Shown here: positions 7,301-15,137 of the stretch, piece by piece
Layout: every line of letters starts with the position of its first letter
Numbering within the stretch: position 1 is the first letter of the stretch
Notes under the pieces: generated by a model
The model's input: the letters and a program-made list of their open reading frames with translations, nothing else
What the model was told of the DNA's origin: nothing
Database searches by the model: none
Assembly: GCA_001465025.1 (NCBI GenBank)
Contig: LNDO01000118.1
Location: 1 to 43,372 of the forward strand
Length of the DNA stretch: 43,372 bases
Source: Pseudomonas sp. Ga0074129
Lineage (GTDB): Bacteria > Pseudomonadota > Gammaproteobacteria > Pseudomonadales > Pseudomonadaceae
Direction of reading: 5' to 3'
Program-made: the position numbers and the translations under genes

Positions 7301-8007
7301 TTGTCGATGATGCTGGCGAGGATGGCGTGCTCTGTCGGGACGCCCATGGCCAGTTGATAGCGGTAGGGTGTTTGTCCGCTGATCACGATGCCATCAAGCT
7401 TGAGTTGTTGCAGGTGCCAGGCGCTAGAGGCCAGGTCGCCGACCATCACATCGGCCTGGCCGGTTGCGAGTGCTTGTAATGCAGCGGCTACGCTGGGGCG
7501 TGTCCAAAGGCGGAGCGTTGGGTGTTTGTCACGCAGTAACTCCTCAGGCGCATAGTTCTCCACCACGGCCACAGTGAGTCCGTCGAGTTCGCGCAAGCTG
7601 CGTGGTTGCGGCCCTTTCTCTTGCGCCAAGATGACGATTGGGAAGTCGAGATATGGGCGTGTGAATGTCAGGTATTGCTGGCGTGAAGGTGTGGCCGTGA
7701 GGCTTGGTAATAGATGGATCTTGCCGGTTCTGGCATCGGCGAGGGCTTCGCTCCAGTTGCGTGCAGGGTTGGGGGTTAATGCGATCTGCAGGCGTTCTTC
7801 GATCAGCGCGACATAGTCGGCAGCCAGGCCTTGATACTGAGAGTCGTGGTCGATGAATTCAAACGGTGGCCAGTTGTTGTCTATGCCCAGGCTCAGTTCA
7901 GGGTGCGCGGCCAACCATGCCTGTTCCTCGGGCGTGAGTTCCAGGCTTGATGCGGGCAGTGCCCAAGCAAGCAAGCACAGCACTGCGATGGCTGAAAAGC
8001 GCGACAT
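4273..8007 (-). CDS. rmcA: Redox-responsive c-di-GMP regulator RmcA (periplasmic sensor, 4 PAS, GGDEF, EAL)
   Basis: A 1244-residue inner-membrane protein. Order: signal peptide (about 1-22), periplasmic solute-binding (family 3, Venus-flytrap) domain about 25-265, one transmembrane helix about 266-290, four PAS domains (roughly 310-425, 435-550, 560-675, 685-800), GGDEF about 808-970, EAL about 985-1235. The GGDEF motif is intact (886-890), with an RxxD inhibitory site five residues before it (877-880). The EAL motif (1014-1016) and the DDFGTGYSS stretch (about 1135) are also intact. Architecture, length and position next to rpoD match P. aeruginosa RmcA (PA0575), which senses redox state through its PAS domains and chiefly degrades c-di-GMP, affecting biofilm structure. 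I start at the ATG at 8007, which opens a good signal peptide; an upstream extension to 8067 would bury it. There is no clear Shine-Dalgarno. The stop lies 15 bp from the tRNA. Confidence 0.93.
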   Translation of the reverse strand: MSRFSAIAVLCLLAWALPASSLELTPEEQAWLAAHPELSLGIDNNWPPFEFIDHDSQYQGLAADYVALIEERLQIALTPNPARNWSEALADARTGKIHLLPSLTATPSRQQYLTFTRPYLDFPIVILAQEKGPQPRSLRELDGLTVAVVENYAPEELLRDKHPTLRLWTRPSVAAALQALATGQADVMVGDLASSAWHLQQLKLDGIVISGQTPYRYQLAMGVPTEHAILASIIDKLLAELSPAEVATIEQRWISNLAEQPPFWRGLLMFGLPGLIAALLIIFTVLRINHRLRNEMQQRNSLELELRNSEQHYRGLVESLNAVAWQMNPDNMTYLYVAPQAEKLFGYPPHCWLKPEFIHAILHPDDASLALDYYRRAANNARDQSFDHRMLAADGREVWVRVIATPSQEDDKPLLSGLLIDITENKYTEQALARSEEKFASVFHSCPDVIALLSAEDGRLITVNHTFEQQFGMSASEAVGHTSSELGLWLEQSNGAHILQMLHEGHLHNLESTFRRRDGSHFTALISAQQVTLDDSSTLVVALRDISELKDVQQRLSASEEKFAKAFHASPDGMLISRQSDGQLLDVNEGFSRITGYAMHETAASTTVQLGIWADPLDRTRMISALQQHGSVRDFRATIRTKHGNLRICEMSAQPIPIEGDMCILTIARDITEREQMQEYLKQAATVFESTAEGVMITDLQQRITAVNRAFTSITGYSEAEALGNSPRLIASGRHDSAFYAAMWYSLSASGNWQGEVWNKRKNGEIYPEWLTISAVRDSDQEITHFVGVFADISSLKHAQASLDHQAHHDPLTGLANRTLFEARLHTAIDAAQSEQGAGAVLFIDLDRFKHINDSLGHPVGDKLLKSIAERLLTHLRAIDTLARLGGDEFIILLPGQAQASEAEAVANHLLECFSHPFKVDQQELFISASIGICRYPDDGEDVATLVKNADAAMYRSKARGRNRVEHYTRDLTFQATERMALERELRRAIEQEQLQLYYQPKRSLIDNSLIGAEALLRWYHPLLGEISPDRFIPLAEETGLIIALGDWVLRESCRQMQQWQAQQRPFGVLSVNLTGVQLRQPHLLIRIASLLEEHNLTPACLQLEITESFIMNQAEEALVLLHQIKNLGIQLAIDDFGTGYSSLSYLKRLPVDTLKIDQSFVRGLPTDSNDIAIVRAILALGRSMQLTVIAEGVETRAQELFLAQEGCEQIQGFIVSRALPADAFTEKFLSPRHSLGAIHTAPV

Positions 8008-8079
8008 GGGCGGGCTCGTTTTAGGCTGAGTCCGAAAAGTGTAGACCGAGGTGCCATCCTGGGTCACTGCCCATAATGC

Positions 8080-8105
8080 AAAACCCCCGGCAGGCCGGGG
8101 GTTTT
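8080..8105 (-). terminator. Rho-independent terminator downstream of rpoD
   Basis: Perfect 12-bp inverted repeat AAAACCCCCGGC (8080-8091) / GCCGGGGGTTTT (8094-8105) with a 2-base gap, four bases beyond the rpoD stop. The T run on the minus strand ends the rpsU-dnaG-rpoD message. It is symmetrical, so it could also stop plus-strand transcripts. Confidence 0.85.
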
Positions 8106-8109
8106 GGTG

Positions 8110-9954
8110 TTACTCGTCGAGGAAGGAGCGTAAGTGCTCGCTTCTCGTCGGGTGGCGCAGCTTACGCAGTGCCTTGGCTTCGATCTGGCGGATCCGCTCG
8201 CGGGTTACATCGAACTGCTTACCGACTTCCTCAAGGGTGTGGTCGGTATTCATGTCGATGCCAAAGCGCATGCGCAGTACCTTGGCTTCACGCGCGGTGA
8301 GGCCGGAGAGCACTTCGCGGGTGGCTTCCTTGAGGCTTTCCACGGTCGCCACATCAATAGGCGATTGCATGGTGGAGTCTTCAATGAAGTCGCCCAGGTG
8401 CGAATCTTCGTCGTCACCAATCGGGGTTTCCATGGAGATCGGCTCTTTGGCGATCTTCAGTACCTTGCGGATCTTATCCTCAGGCATTTCCATGCGCTCA
8501 CCCAGCTCTTCCGGGGTCGGTTCACGGCCCATTTCCTGCAGCATTTGCCGGGAAATACGGTTGAGCTTGTTGATCGTTTCGATCATGTGCACCGGAATAC
8601 GGATGGTGCGCGCCTGATCGGCGATCGAGCGGGTGATTGCCTGACGAATCCACCAAGTGGCATAGGTCGAGAACTTGTAGCCGCGACGGTATTCGAACTT
8701 GTCTACCGCTTTCATCAAGCCGATGTTGCCTTCCTGAATCAGATCGAGGAATTGCAAGCCACGGTTGGTGTACTTTTTGGCGATCGAAATCACCAAGCGC
8801 AAGTTGGCTTCAACCATCTCTTTCTTCGCGCGACGGGCCTTGGCCTCGCCGATCGACATGCGACGGTTGATGTCCTTGATCTCGGCCAGCGTCAGCTCGC
8901 ACTCAGCTTCCAGTGCAGACAGCTTTTGCTGGCAGCGCTGAATGTCAGCCTGCAGGTTGCCAATGGCTTCGGCGTACTTGGCTTTGCCCTTGGCCAGCTC
9001 TTCGGCCCAGCTCTGGTCAACTTCATTGCCGGGGAACAGACGCAGGAAGTCGGCGCGCGGCATGCGTGCGTCACGCACACAGAGTTGCATGATGGCGCGT
9101 TCTTGGGCGCGCAAACGCTCCAAGGCGCTGCGAACATGCACAACCAGCGCGTCGTACTGTTTAGGTACGAGCTTGATCGGCATGAACAGCTCGGCCATTT
9201 CTTTCAGCGCGGCAATGCCTTGCTTGCTGTTACGGCCATGCTTTTTCAGCGCTTTTTTCGCGAGAGCCAGCGCATCGCCAATCGCGGTAAAGCGGCGCAG
9301 GGCCTCTTCTGGATCCGGACCACCGTCGCCTTCTTCTTCCTCGTCGTCGCTGGCTTCAGCGTCGTCTTCTTCTACTTCTTCAGCGGCATCACCGTCTTTG
9401 ACAGGCACCGGCGCAGCCGCTTCGGCCGGGACAATGCCGTCGTCCGGGTCGATGTAGCCGCTCAGTACTTCAACCAAGCGACCACCTTCGGTGGTGACGC
9501 GGGTGTACTCAGCCAGAATGCTGTCGACCGTGCCGGGGAAATGAGCAACCGCGCCCATAACCTCGCGGATGCCTTCCTCGATGCGTTTGGCGATTTCAAT
9601 CTCGCCTTCGCGGGTCAGCAATTCCACGGTGCCCATTTCACGCATGTACATGCGCACGGGGTCGGTGGTGCGGCCGATATCGGTTTCAACCGCAGCGAGT
9701 GCGGCAGCAGCTTCTTCAGCGGCGGCCTCATCGGTGTCGGCATCGGCCAACATAAGGGTGTCCGCATCCGGAGCACTCTCGTGTACGGGGATCCCCATGT
9801 CGTTGATCATGCGGATGATGTCTTCCACTTGCTCGGGATCAGAAATATCTTCCGGCAGGTGGTCGTTGACCTCTGCGTAAGTCAGATACTTCTGCTCACG
9901 ACCCAGGGTGATCAACTCTTTGATACGAGACTGCTGTTGCGCTTTTCCGGACAT
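8110..9954 (-). CDS. rpoD: RNA polymerase primary sigma factor RpoD (sigma-70)
   Basis: A 614-residue housekeeping sigma factor, close to the usual ~617 in Pseudomonas. Visible parts: region 1.1 at the N-terminus, region 1.2 ([12 protein letters not shown] about 96-107), the acidic non-conserved insert rich in Asp/Glu (about 180-215), and region 2 with its core-binding and -10-melting motifs ([46 protein letters not shown]; roughly 375-450). Region 4 carries the -35-binding HTH at the C-terminus ([20 protein letters not shown]). It directs transcription of most genes. It is the last gene of the macromolecular synthesis operon, 67 bp after dnaG, and probably has its own promoter in that gap. 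Confidence 0.99.
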   Translation of the reverse strand: MSGKAQQQSRIKELITLGREQKYLTYAEVNDHLPEDISDPEQVEDIIRMINDMGIPVHESAPDADTLMLADADTDEAAAEEAAAALAAVETDIGRTTDPVRMYMREMGTVELLTREGEIEIAKRIEEGIREVMGAVAHFPGTVDSILAEYTRVTTEGGRLVEVLSGYIDPDDGIVPAEAAAPVPVKDGDAAEEVEEDDAEASDDEEEEGDGGPDPEEALRRFTAIGDALALAKKALKKHGRNSKQGIAALKEMAELFMPIKLVPKQYDALVVHVRSALERLRAQERAIMQLCVRDARMPRADFLRLFPGNEVDQSWAEELAKGKAKYAEAIGNLQADIQRCQQKLSALEAECELTLAEIKDINRRMSIGEAKARRAKKEMVEANLRLVISIAKKYTNRGLQFLDLIQEGNIGLMKAVDKFEYRRGYKFSTYATWWIRQAITRSIADQARTIRIPVHMIETINKLNRISRQMLQEMGREPTPEELGERMEMPEDKIRKVLKIAKEPISMETPIGDDEDSHLGDFIEDSTMQSPIDVATVESLKEATREVLSGLTAREAKVLRMRFGIDMNTDHTLEEVGKQFDVTRERIRQIEAKALRKLRHPTRSEHLRSFLDE

Positions 9955-10001
9955 AACACCCTATCCACTGAAGGTCTTGGCGGGCAAAAAACAAGCCGCG
10001 G

Positions 10002-10007
10002 ATTATA
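10002..10007 (-). promoter_or_regulatory. Candidate -10 element for rpoD
   Basis: A perfect TATAAT on the minus strand in the 67-bp dnaG-rpoD gap, 47 bases before the rpoD ATG. No good -35 precedes it at 17-18 bases (TGGCGC at best), so it would be a weak or activated promoter. A separate rpoD promoter is known in other bacteria; here it is inference from the hexamer. Confidence 0.4.
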
Positions 10008-10021
10008 CCCGAGTAGTACCC

Positions 10022-11989
10022 CTAAGCGCCAGTTGGGCTTGGGGTTATCGTTGATACATTTCGACTCAGCAACTGGCGCAGCTGATCTTTCTCTTCTGTG
10101 CTTAATTCGCTTTGACGGGCTTTGCGCAGCAAATGTTCCAAGCTGCGCTCACGTTGGCGGGCGACAAGACTAGTTATAGTGTCGAAAAACTGTTGTTCAA
10201 GGTTGTCGGCTGAAATCAGCCACTCCTTTTCTGCGAGCGCGCGCAGTAGGCGGCCCTGTTCGGTGCCGTGCCAGCGCGCGATCAGTTGCAGTGAGCGCAG
10301 GTTTGGATTTTTTTGCAGGGCGCCGAGTAGGGCGACCAGCAGTTGTGCGTAGGTGTCGTCTTCGGCAGCGAAATGGCTAACATCTTCAACCTTTTGCGCC
10401 AGTTGTGGGTGATGCAGCAGGGTGCGTAATGCACTCAGGTGTGGCGATTCAACGCTAACCGCTGTGCGGGGCGCGCGCGGGGCGAAATCGTTCTTGCCTT
10501 TTTTGTTCCACTTGCCGCCGTCTTTCTTCCAGTCGCCTTTGCTTTGGCTGCGTTCGAATGCCGGTGCGGGGCTCGGATTTTCGTATTCGTTGTGAGCGGG
10601 CGGCTGGTCGTAATAGGCGCTGTCGGGTATTTCGGCAAAGTCCGGGTAATGGCTCGGGGGTGGGCTTGTGGTGTTAGTGCGCGTGGGGCTGGCCATTTGG
10701 CTCATGGCGTCGCCGGAGAGGCCTGTGATTTCGCTCAGGCGTTGGCGCATCAGGGTGCGCAGGTTGTTGCCGGGGATCTTGTCGATCAGCGGTACGGCCA
10801 GGGTCATTAAGTGTGCTTTGCCTTCCAGTGAGCGTGGGTCTGCTTCTTCCGAGAGTTGCTGGAAGAAGTAGTCGGCCAGTGGTTGGGCGTGTTGGTTGAT
10901 GCGTGCGCGAAAGGCATCGGTGCCTTCGCTGCGTACTAGGGTGTCGGGGTCTTCGCCGTCGGGTAAAAACAAAAAGCGCGCGCGACGCCCGTCTTGCAGG
11001 TTGGGTAGTGCGGCCTCAAGTGCGCGCCAGGCGGCGTTGCGTCCGGCGGCGTCACCATCAAAGCAGAACAATACGCTGGGCACGATGCGAAATAAGCGCT
11101 TGAGGTGTTCTTCGCTGGTGGCGGTGCCGAGGGTGGCAACGGCGTTGCGCAGGCCTTGCTGGGCCAGGGCGATGACGTCCATGTAGCCTTCGACCACCAT
11201 GATCTCGTCGAGATCGCGGTTGTGCTTGCGCGCTTCAAACAGGCCGTACAGCTCCTGGCCCTTGTGAAACACCGGGGTTTCCGGGGAGTTCAGGTATTTG
11301 GGTTTTTCGTCGCCCAGTACGCGGCCGCCAAAGGCGATGACTCGGCCGCGACTGTCGCGGATCGGGAACATGATGCGATCGCGGAAGCGGTCATACACGC
11401 GCTTGTTTTCGGCGTTCTCGATCAGCAGGCCGGCATCAATCATGGCCTTTTGTTGCAGTCCGTCGCCACCCAGTTGCTTGAGCAGGTTGTCCCAGCCGGG
11501 TGGTGCGAAGCCCATGCCGAAGTCGCGCGCGATCTCGCCAGAGAGGCCGCGGCCTTTCAGGTAGTCAATCGCTGCTTTGCGTTGTGGGTGGTTTTTCAGC
11601 GCGTGCTTATAGAATTCGGTGGCGGCTGTTAGCAGCGGGTAAAGCGGTGAGTCGGTCGGTTGGCGCGGCTTGTTGTTGCGGGTGCCTTCTTCGCGCGGCA
11701 CTTCCATGCCGGCGCGCTTGGCCAGGTCCTCGATCGCCTGGGGGAAGTCCAGTTGGTCGTGGTCCATGACAAAACCCAGTGCGTTGCCGCCTGCGCCGCA
11801 GCCAAAGCAGTAGTAAAACTGTTTGTCCGGGCTGACGCTGAACGAGGGGGTTTTCTCTTTATGGAAGGGGCAGCAGGCAGTGTAGTTCTTGCCGGCCTTT
11901 TTTAGCTGGATGCGCGAACCCACCACGTCGACGATGTCGGTGCGGTTGAGCAGATCGTCGATAAAAGACTGTGGAATCAGGCCGGCCAT
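10022..11989 (-). CDS. dnaG: DNA primase DnaG
   Basis: A 655-residue replicative primase, which makes the RNA primers for Okazaki fragments and leading strands. The N-terminal zinc-binding domain has Cys40, His43, Cys61 and Cys64 (CPFH...CFGC). The RNA polymerase/TOPRIM core follows, with the acidic EGYMDVIAL motif in the middle of the protein. A low-complexity linker rich in Pro, Asn and Lys (about 430-510) leads to the C-terminal helicase (DnaB)-binding domain. It lies between rpsU and rpoD, as in most gammaproteobacteria. A strong terminator just upstream (12043-12084) would reduce readthrough from rpsU, keeping primase levels low. Confidence 0.99.
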   Translation of the reverse strand: MAGLIPQSFIDDLLNRTDIVDVVGSRIQLKKAGKNYTACCPFHKEKTPSFSVSPDKQFYYCFGCGAGGNALGFVMDHDQLDFPQAIEDLAKRAGMEVPREEGTRNNKPRQPTDSPLYPLLTAATEFYKHALKNHPQRKAAIDYLKGRGLSGEIARDFGMGFAPPGWDNLLKQLGGDGLQQKAMIDAGLLIENAENKRVYDRFRDRIMFPIRDSRGRVIAFGGRVLGDEKPKYLNSPETPVFHKGQELYGLFEARKHNRDLDEIMVVEGYMDVIALAQQGLRNAVATLGTATSEEHLKRLFRIVPSVLFCFDGDAAGRNAAWRALEAALPNLQDGRRARFLFLPDGEDPDTLVRSEGTDAFRARINQHAQPLADYFFQQLSEEADPRSLEGKAHLMTLAVPLIDKIPGNNLRTLMRQRLSEITGLSGDAMSQMASPTRTNTTSPPPSHYPDFAEIPDSAYYDQPPAHNEYENPSPAPAFERSQSKGDWKKDGGKWNKKGKNDFAPRAPRTAVSVESPHLSALRTLLHHPQLAQKVEDVSHFAAEDDTYAQLLVALLGALQKNPNLRSLQLIARWHGTEQGRLLRALAEKEWLISADNLEQQFFDTITSLVARQRERSLEHLLRKARQSELSTEEKDQLRQLLSRNVSTITPSPTGA

Positions 11990-12042
11990 AGGCGCTCAGA
12001 ATACTGTTGTGCGCAAGGGCAGAACAGGTAGAGGCAAAAACT

Positions 12043-12084
12043 AAAAGACTCCGATCGTCACCCGAGGGTGGCGCGGAGTCTTTA
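12043..12084 (-). terminator. Rho-independent terminator between rpsU and dnaG
   Basis: Stem AAAGACTCCG (12044-12053) / CGGAGTCTTT (12074-12083), with an inner CACCC/GGGTG hairpin. On the minus strand it is followed by TTTTAGTTTTTG. It lies 47 bp after the rpsU stop and before dnaG, the position of the partial terminator in the E. coli rpsU-dnaG-rpoD operon. Confidence 0.8.
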
Positions 12085-12130
12085 AGCAAAGCCCGCAGAA
12101 GCGCGGGCGTTCAGGCGTTGCTTGTACCGA

Positions 12131-12346
12131 TTAGTACAGGCGAACGCTGCGGCGCTGCTCGCGCTGCACTTTCTTGGCGTGACGCTTAACAGCGGCTGCT
12201 GCTTTACGCTTACGCTCGGAAGTCGGCTTTTCGTAGAATTCACGGCTGCGAACTTCAGCCAAAACACCGGCTTTTTCGCAGGAGCGCTTGAAACGACGCA
12301 GAGCTACGTCGAAGGGTTCGTTCTCTTTAACTTTGACGGCTGGCAT
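12131..12346 (-). CDS. rpsU: 30S ribosomal protein bS21
   Basis: A 71-residue, very basic protein: [20 protein letters not shown] at the N-terminus and a Lys/Arg-rich helical tail. Length and sequence are those of bS21, a late-assembling small-subunit protein near the anti-Shine-Dalgarno region, important for initiation. I use the ATG at 12346, the conserved start; an upstream ATG at 12394 would add 16 non-conserved residues. It is the first gene of the rpsU-dnaG-rpoD operon and divergent from tsaD. Confidence 0.98.
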   Translation of the reverse strand: MPAVKVKENEPFDVALRRFKRSCEKAGVLAEVRSREFYEKPTSERKRKAAAAVKRHAKKVQREQRRSVRLY

Positions 12347-12430
12347 CCAGGGCGTACCTTCTTTATTACCGGGGGGTAACGTTGCTCCTAGCAAATCGCG
12401 CTGGAGAACGTAGGTTTTTAAGGGTTGCGG

Positions 12431-12459
12431 ATGTTACCGCCTCATCGCGAGGAATGCAA
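12431..12459 (-). promoter_or_regulatory. Candidate sigma-70 promoter of the rpsU operon
   Basis: On the minus strand TTGCAT (12459-12454), exactly 17 bases, then TAACAT (12436-12431). The hexamers match consensus at 3/6 and 4/6. The -10 lies 85 bases before the rpsU ATG, within the rpsU-tsaD divergent region. Confidence 0.4.
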
Positions 12460-12551
12460 AGCCTCTGATCGAAAAGCGCTAGTCGGTTCGCGTCACCGGC
12501 CATTATCATGCGCGCCTTTGAAGCTGCATTCTCTACTACAAGGCACTGCCC

Positions 12552-13577
12552 ATGCTGGTTCTGGGATTGGAAACCTCTTGCGACGAAACCGGTGTCGCGC
12601 TTTACGACAGTGAGCATGGTCTGCTGGCTGACGCGCTGTTCAGTCAGATTGATTTGCACCGTGTTTATGGTGGCGTGGTGCCGGAATTGGCCTCGCGCGA
12701 TCACGTCAAACGCATGCTGCCGTTGATTCGCCAGGTGCTTGAGGAGGCCGGCAAGAGTAAAACTGACATTGATGCTGTCGCCTACACCGCAGGCCCAGGC
12801 TTGGTCGGTGCCTTGCTGGTGGGCGCATCTTGCGCTCAGGCTTTGGCGTTCGCTTGGGGCATTCCGGCGCTTGGCGTACACCATATGGAAGGTCACTTGC
12901 TGGCCCCGATGCTGGAGGAGCAGCCACCCGCTTTTCCGTTCGTCGCTTTGTTGGTGTCGGGCGGGCACACCCAGTTGGTGCGTGTCGACGGCATAGGGCA
13001 ATACCAGTTGCTCGGCGAGTCGTTGGACGACGCGGCAGGTGAGGCGTTTGACAAGACCGCCAAGCTGATGGGCCTGCAATATCCGGGAGGGCCGGAGATT
13101 GCGCGTCTGGCGCAGCAGGGCACGCCTGGGCGCTTCAAGTTTCCGCGGCCGATGACGGATCGTCCGGGGCTTGAGTTCAGTTTTAGTGGTTTGAAAACCT
13201 TTACCTTGAATACGTGGCAGCAGTGTCAGGCTGCCGGCGATCACTCCGAGCAGACCCGCTGCGACGTTGCCTTGGCATTCCAGCAGGCCGTGGTTGATAC
13301 CCTCACCATCAAGTGCAAGCGCGCGCTGAAACAGACCGGCTTGAATAACTTGGTGATTGCCGGGGGCGTGAGTGCTAACAAGGCTTTGCGGTTGTCGCTG
13401 GAACAGATGCTCGGCGAACTCAAGGGTGCTGTTTTTTATGCACGGCCAGCGTTTTGCACCGATAACGGTGCAATGATCGCCTATGCCGGTTGCCAGCGCT
13501 TGCTGGCAGGGCAACATGAGGGTTTAGCCATCAGCGTGCAAGCGCGCTGGCCGATGGAGCAGTTGCCGGCGTTGTAA
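12552..13577 (+). CDS. tsaD: tRNA N6-threonylcarbamoyladenosine transferase subunit TsaD
   Basis: A 341-residue ASKHA-fold protein (formerly Gcp/YgjD) that transfers the threonylcarbamoyl group to A37 of ANN-decoding tRNAs, with TsaB and TsaE. The metal-binding HHMEGH motif is present (His111, His115), as are the N-terminal [10 protein letters not shown] and the nucleotide-binding LVSGGHTQL and [12 protein letters not shown]. Length is normal. The ATG at 12552 has AAGG about nine bases upstream. Divergent from rpsU, convergent with plsY; no terminator is visible in the 30-bp gap to plsY. A tRNA reading AUA (4181-4257) would be among its substrates. Confidence 0.98.
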   Translation: MLVLGLETSCDETGVALYDSEHGLLADALFSQIDLHRVYGGVVPELASRDHVKRMLPLIRQVLEEAGKSKTDIDAVAYTAGPGLVGALLVGASCAQALAFAWGIPALGVHHMEGHLLAPMLEEQPPAFPFVALLVSGGHTQLVRVDGIGQYQLLGESLDDAAGEAFDKTAKLMGLQYPGGPEIARLAQQGTPGRFKFPRPMTDRPGLEFSFSGLKTFTLNTWQQCQAAGDHSEQTRCDVALAFQQAVVDTLTIKCKRALKQTGLNNLVIAGGVSANKALRLSLEQMLGELKGAVFYARPAFCTDNGAMIAYAGCQRLLAGQHEGLAISVQARWPMEQLPAL

Positions 13578-13607
13578 TCCGGGATGAACGGCGCTCACTT
13601 TGGTGAT

Positions 13608-14177
13608 TTAAAAATGCCGCTCACGGCCCGCGAACAGATCGCGTAAATTGCCACGGTGCCGCCAGACGATAAGCCCGGTGAGTACGCACACAGGCAGCAA
13701 GGCTGCTGGCTGCTGCCAGGCCAGTAGGGGCAGTGTCAGCGGGGTGGCAATCAGTGCGGCCAATGAACTGGTGCGGGTCAGGACGAACACCAGCGCCCAG
13801 GCAGCCACTGCGAGCAGTGCCGCTGGCGGGTAGAGCCCTAGCAGCATGCCCGCCGCGGTGGCGACTCCTTTGCCGCCACGGAAGTTGAAATACATCGGAT
13901 ACAGGTGGCCGATAACAGCGGCTAGGCCAATCCAAGCTTGTTGCTGCAGGTTAAAACCGAGTAAATCAGCGAGCAAAATCGGCAGCAGGCCTTTGAGCAG
14001 ATCGCCGATCAAGGTGAAGATGGCTAGGCGTTTGCCCGCGACCCGCAGCATGTTGGTGGCACCAGGATTACCTGAGCCGCTGGCGCGCGGGTCCGGTCCG
14101 CCGGCCAAGCGGCTGAGCAGAATGGCGAAGGACAACGAGCCGAGCAGATAGGCGAAGATCGCCAACAGCCAAAACAT
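13608..14177 (-). CDS. plsY: Glycerol-3-phosphate acyltransferase PlsY
   Basis: A 189-residue inner-membrane protein with five predicted membrane helices. It transfers the acyl group from acyl-phosphate to glycerol 3-phosphate, the first step of phospholipid synthesis. The three family motifs are visible: SGNPGATN (motif 1), the [11 protein letters not shown] stretch (motif 2) and the loop before the last helix. I chose the ATG at 14177 (start [13 protein letters not shown]), which gives the family length of 189; an ATG three codons upstream (14186) is possible, and the open frame further upstream is not conserved. It is divergent from folB with a 73-bp gap. Confidence 0.95.
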   Translation of the reverse strand: MFWLLAIFAYLLGSLSFAILLSRLAGGPDPRASGSGNPGATNMLRVAGKRLAIFTLIGDLLKGLLPILLADLLGFNLQQQAWIGLAAVIGHLYPMYFNFRGGKGVATAAGMLLGLYPPAALLAVAAWALVFVLTRTSSLAALIATPLTLPLLAWQQPAALLPVCVLTGLIVWRHRGNLRDLFAGRERHF

Positions 14178-14250
14178 GGTATCCATTCCGGGCGAGGAAG
14201 CCCTGATTCTAACTAGGTGCGACAGCCTTGTCGTGCCGCGGAGAGCGTGC

Positions 14251-14607
14251 TTGGACACAGTTTTTATTGAGGGTCTGGAAGTCGACACCGTGATTGGTGC
14301 CTACGACTGGGAGCGCACCATTCGTCAGTGTTTGCGCCTGGACCTGTACCTAGGCTGGGACAACCGCCCGGCTGCTGCGGGTGATGACTTGGAGAAAGCG
14401 CTGGATTACGCCACCGTTTCGCAGCGTATCCAGACATTTGCCAGCGAATCGCAGTTTATTCTGGTGGAAACCTTTGCTGAGCGCTTGGTGCAACTGCTTA
14501 TGAGCGAGTTCCAGATTCCCTGGGTTCGTCTCAAGTTGACCAAGCCCGGTGCGGTGCCCGCTGCCAGTGGCGGCGTGGGCGTGGAGATTGAGCGCGGATG
14601 TCGCTAA
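14251..14607 (+). CDS. folB: Dihydroneopterin aldolase FolB
   Basis: A 118-residue folate-pathway enzyme that splits dihydroneopterin to 6-hydroxymethyl-dihydropterin and glycolaldehyde. Family features: [20 protein letters not shown] at the N-terminus, the ETFAERL stretch and the C-terminal [11 protein letters not shown] segment with the catalytic-type lysine. The start is a TTG at 14251 with GGAGAG about seven bases upstream. It gives the family's usual length (about 117-118); an ATG at 14176 in the same frame would add 25 unrelated residues and overlap plsY's start. It overlaps folK by 10 bases, so translation is coupled. Confidence 0.93.
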   Translation: MDTVFIEGLEVDTVIGAYDWERTIRQCLRLDLYLGWDNRPAAAGDDLEKALDYATVSQRIQTFASESQFILVETFAERLVQLLMSEFQIPWVRLKLTKPGAVPAASGGVGVEIERGCR

Positions 14608-15137
14608 CTCCCGTACTGTTGGGTCTGGGCAGTAATATCGGCCGTGAAGCGCACCTGTGCGCAGGTCTCGAGGCGCTCAGTGCTGTGCTCAGTGGCATGC
14701 GCTGCTCGCCGGTGTTTGAGAGCCAGCCGGTGGGCATCAAAAGTGGGCCGTTCTTCAATCTGGTAGTGGCTGGTTACAGTGATCTACCGTTGGGCGAACT
14801 GGACCGACGCTTGAAGTTCATCGAGGCCGATAACGGTCGTTATGCGCCTGATCGCAAAGGCTTGCCGTTGGATATCGACGTGCTGTTGTATGGTGATTTG
14901 GTCGGCAACTTCGATGGCCTGATCCTGCCGCGGGCAGAAATCCTGAAAAACGCCTTTGTTCTCTGGCCCTTGGCGCTGTTGGTGCCGGACGTTCTGCATC
15001 CGGGCGTGCAACGCAGTTTTGCCGATCTGTGGGGTGCCGCGCACATCGATCAGCAATTGTCGCCAGTGGCGTTTAGCTGGCGCGAGCAGGCGTTGACGCC
15101 TGCTGATTTGATAGCCACTTATCCTGCACTAACCTAG
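14598..15137 (+). CDS. folK: FolK-like HPPK-family protein with an altered signature
   Basis: A 179-residue protein with the fold signature of 6-hydroxymethyl-7,8-dihydropterin pyrophosphokinase, the folate step after FolB: an N-terminal LLGLGSNIG, the [14 protein letters not shown] segment and [10 protein letters not shown]. The two metal-binding aspartates of the D-x-D are present. The usual R-W-GPR-T-LDLD stretch is instead [10 protein letters not shown], so the arginine of GPR is missing. It is overlapped with folB by 10 bases. It could be a functional divergent HPPK or a paralogue with another substrate; Pseudomonas genomes usually carry a canonical folK elsewhere (from memory). It ends convergently with cca, the two stop codons sharing CTAG. 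Confidence 0.85.
   Translation: MSLTPVLLGLGSNIGREAHLCAGLEALSAVLSGMRCSPVFESQPVGIKSGPFFNLVVAGYSDLPLGELDRRLKFIEADNGRYAPDRKGLPLDIDVLLYGDLVGNFDGLILPRAEILKNAFVLWPLALLVPDVLHPGVQRSFADLWGAAHIDQQLSPVAFSWREQALTPADLIATYPALT

Noticed and set aside
8134-10173. Very long open frame opposite rpoD
   Set aside because: Antisense to a strongly conserved gene; the frame stays open because of high GC and codon bias, and the translation resembles no protein family.
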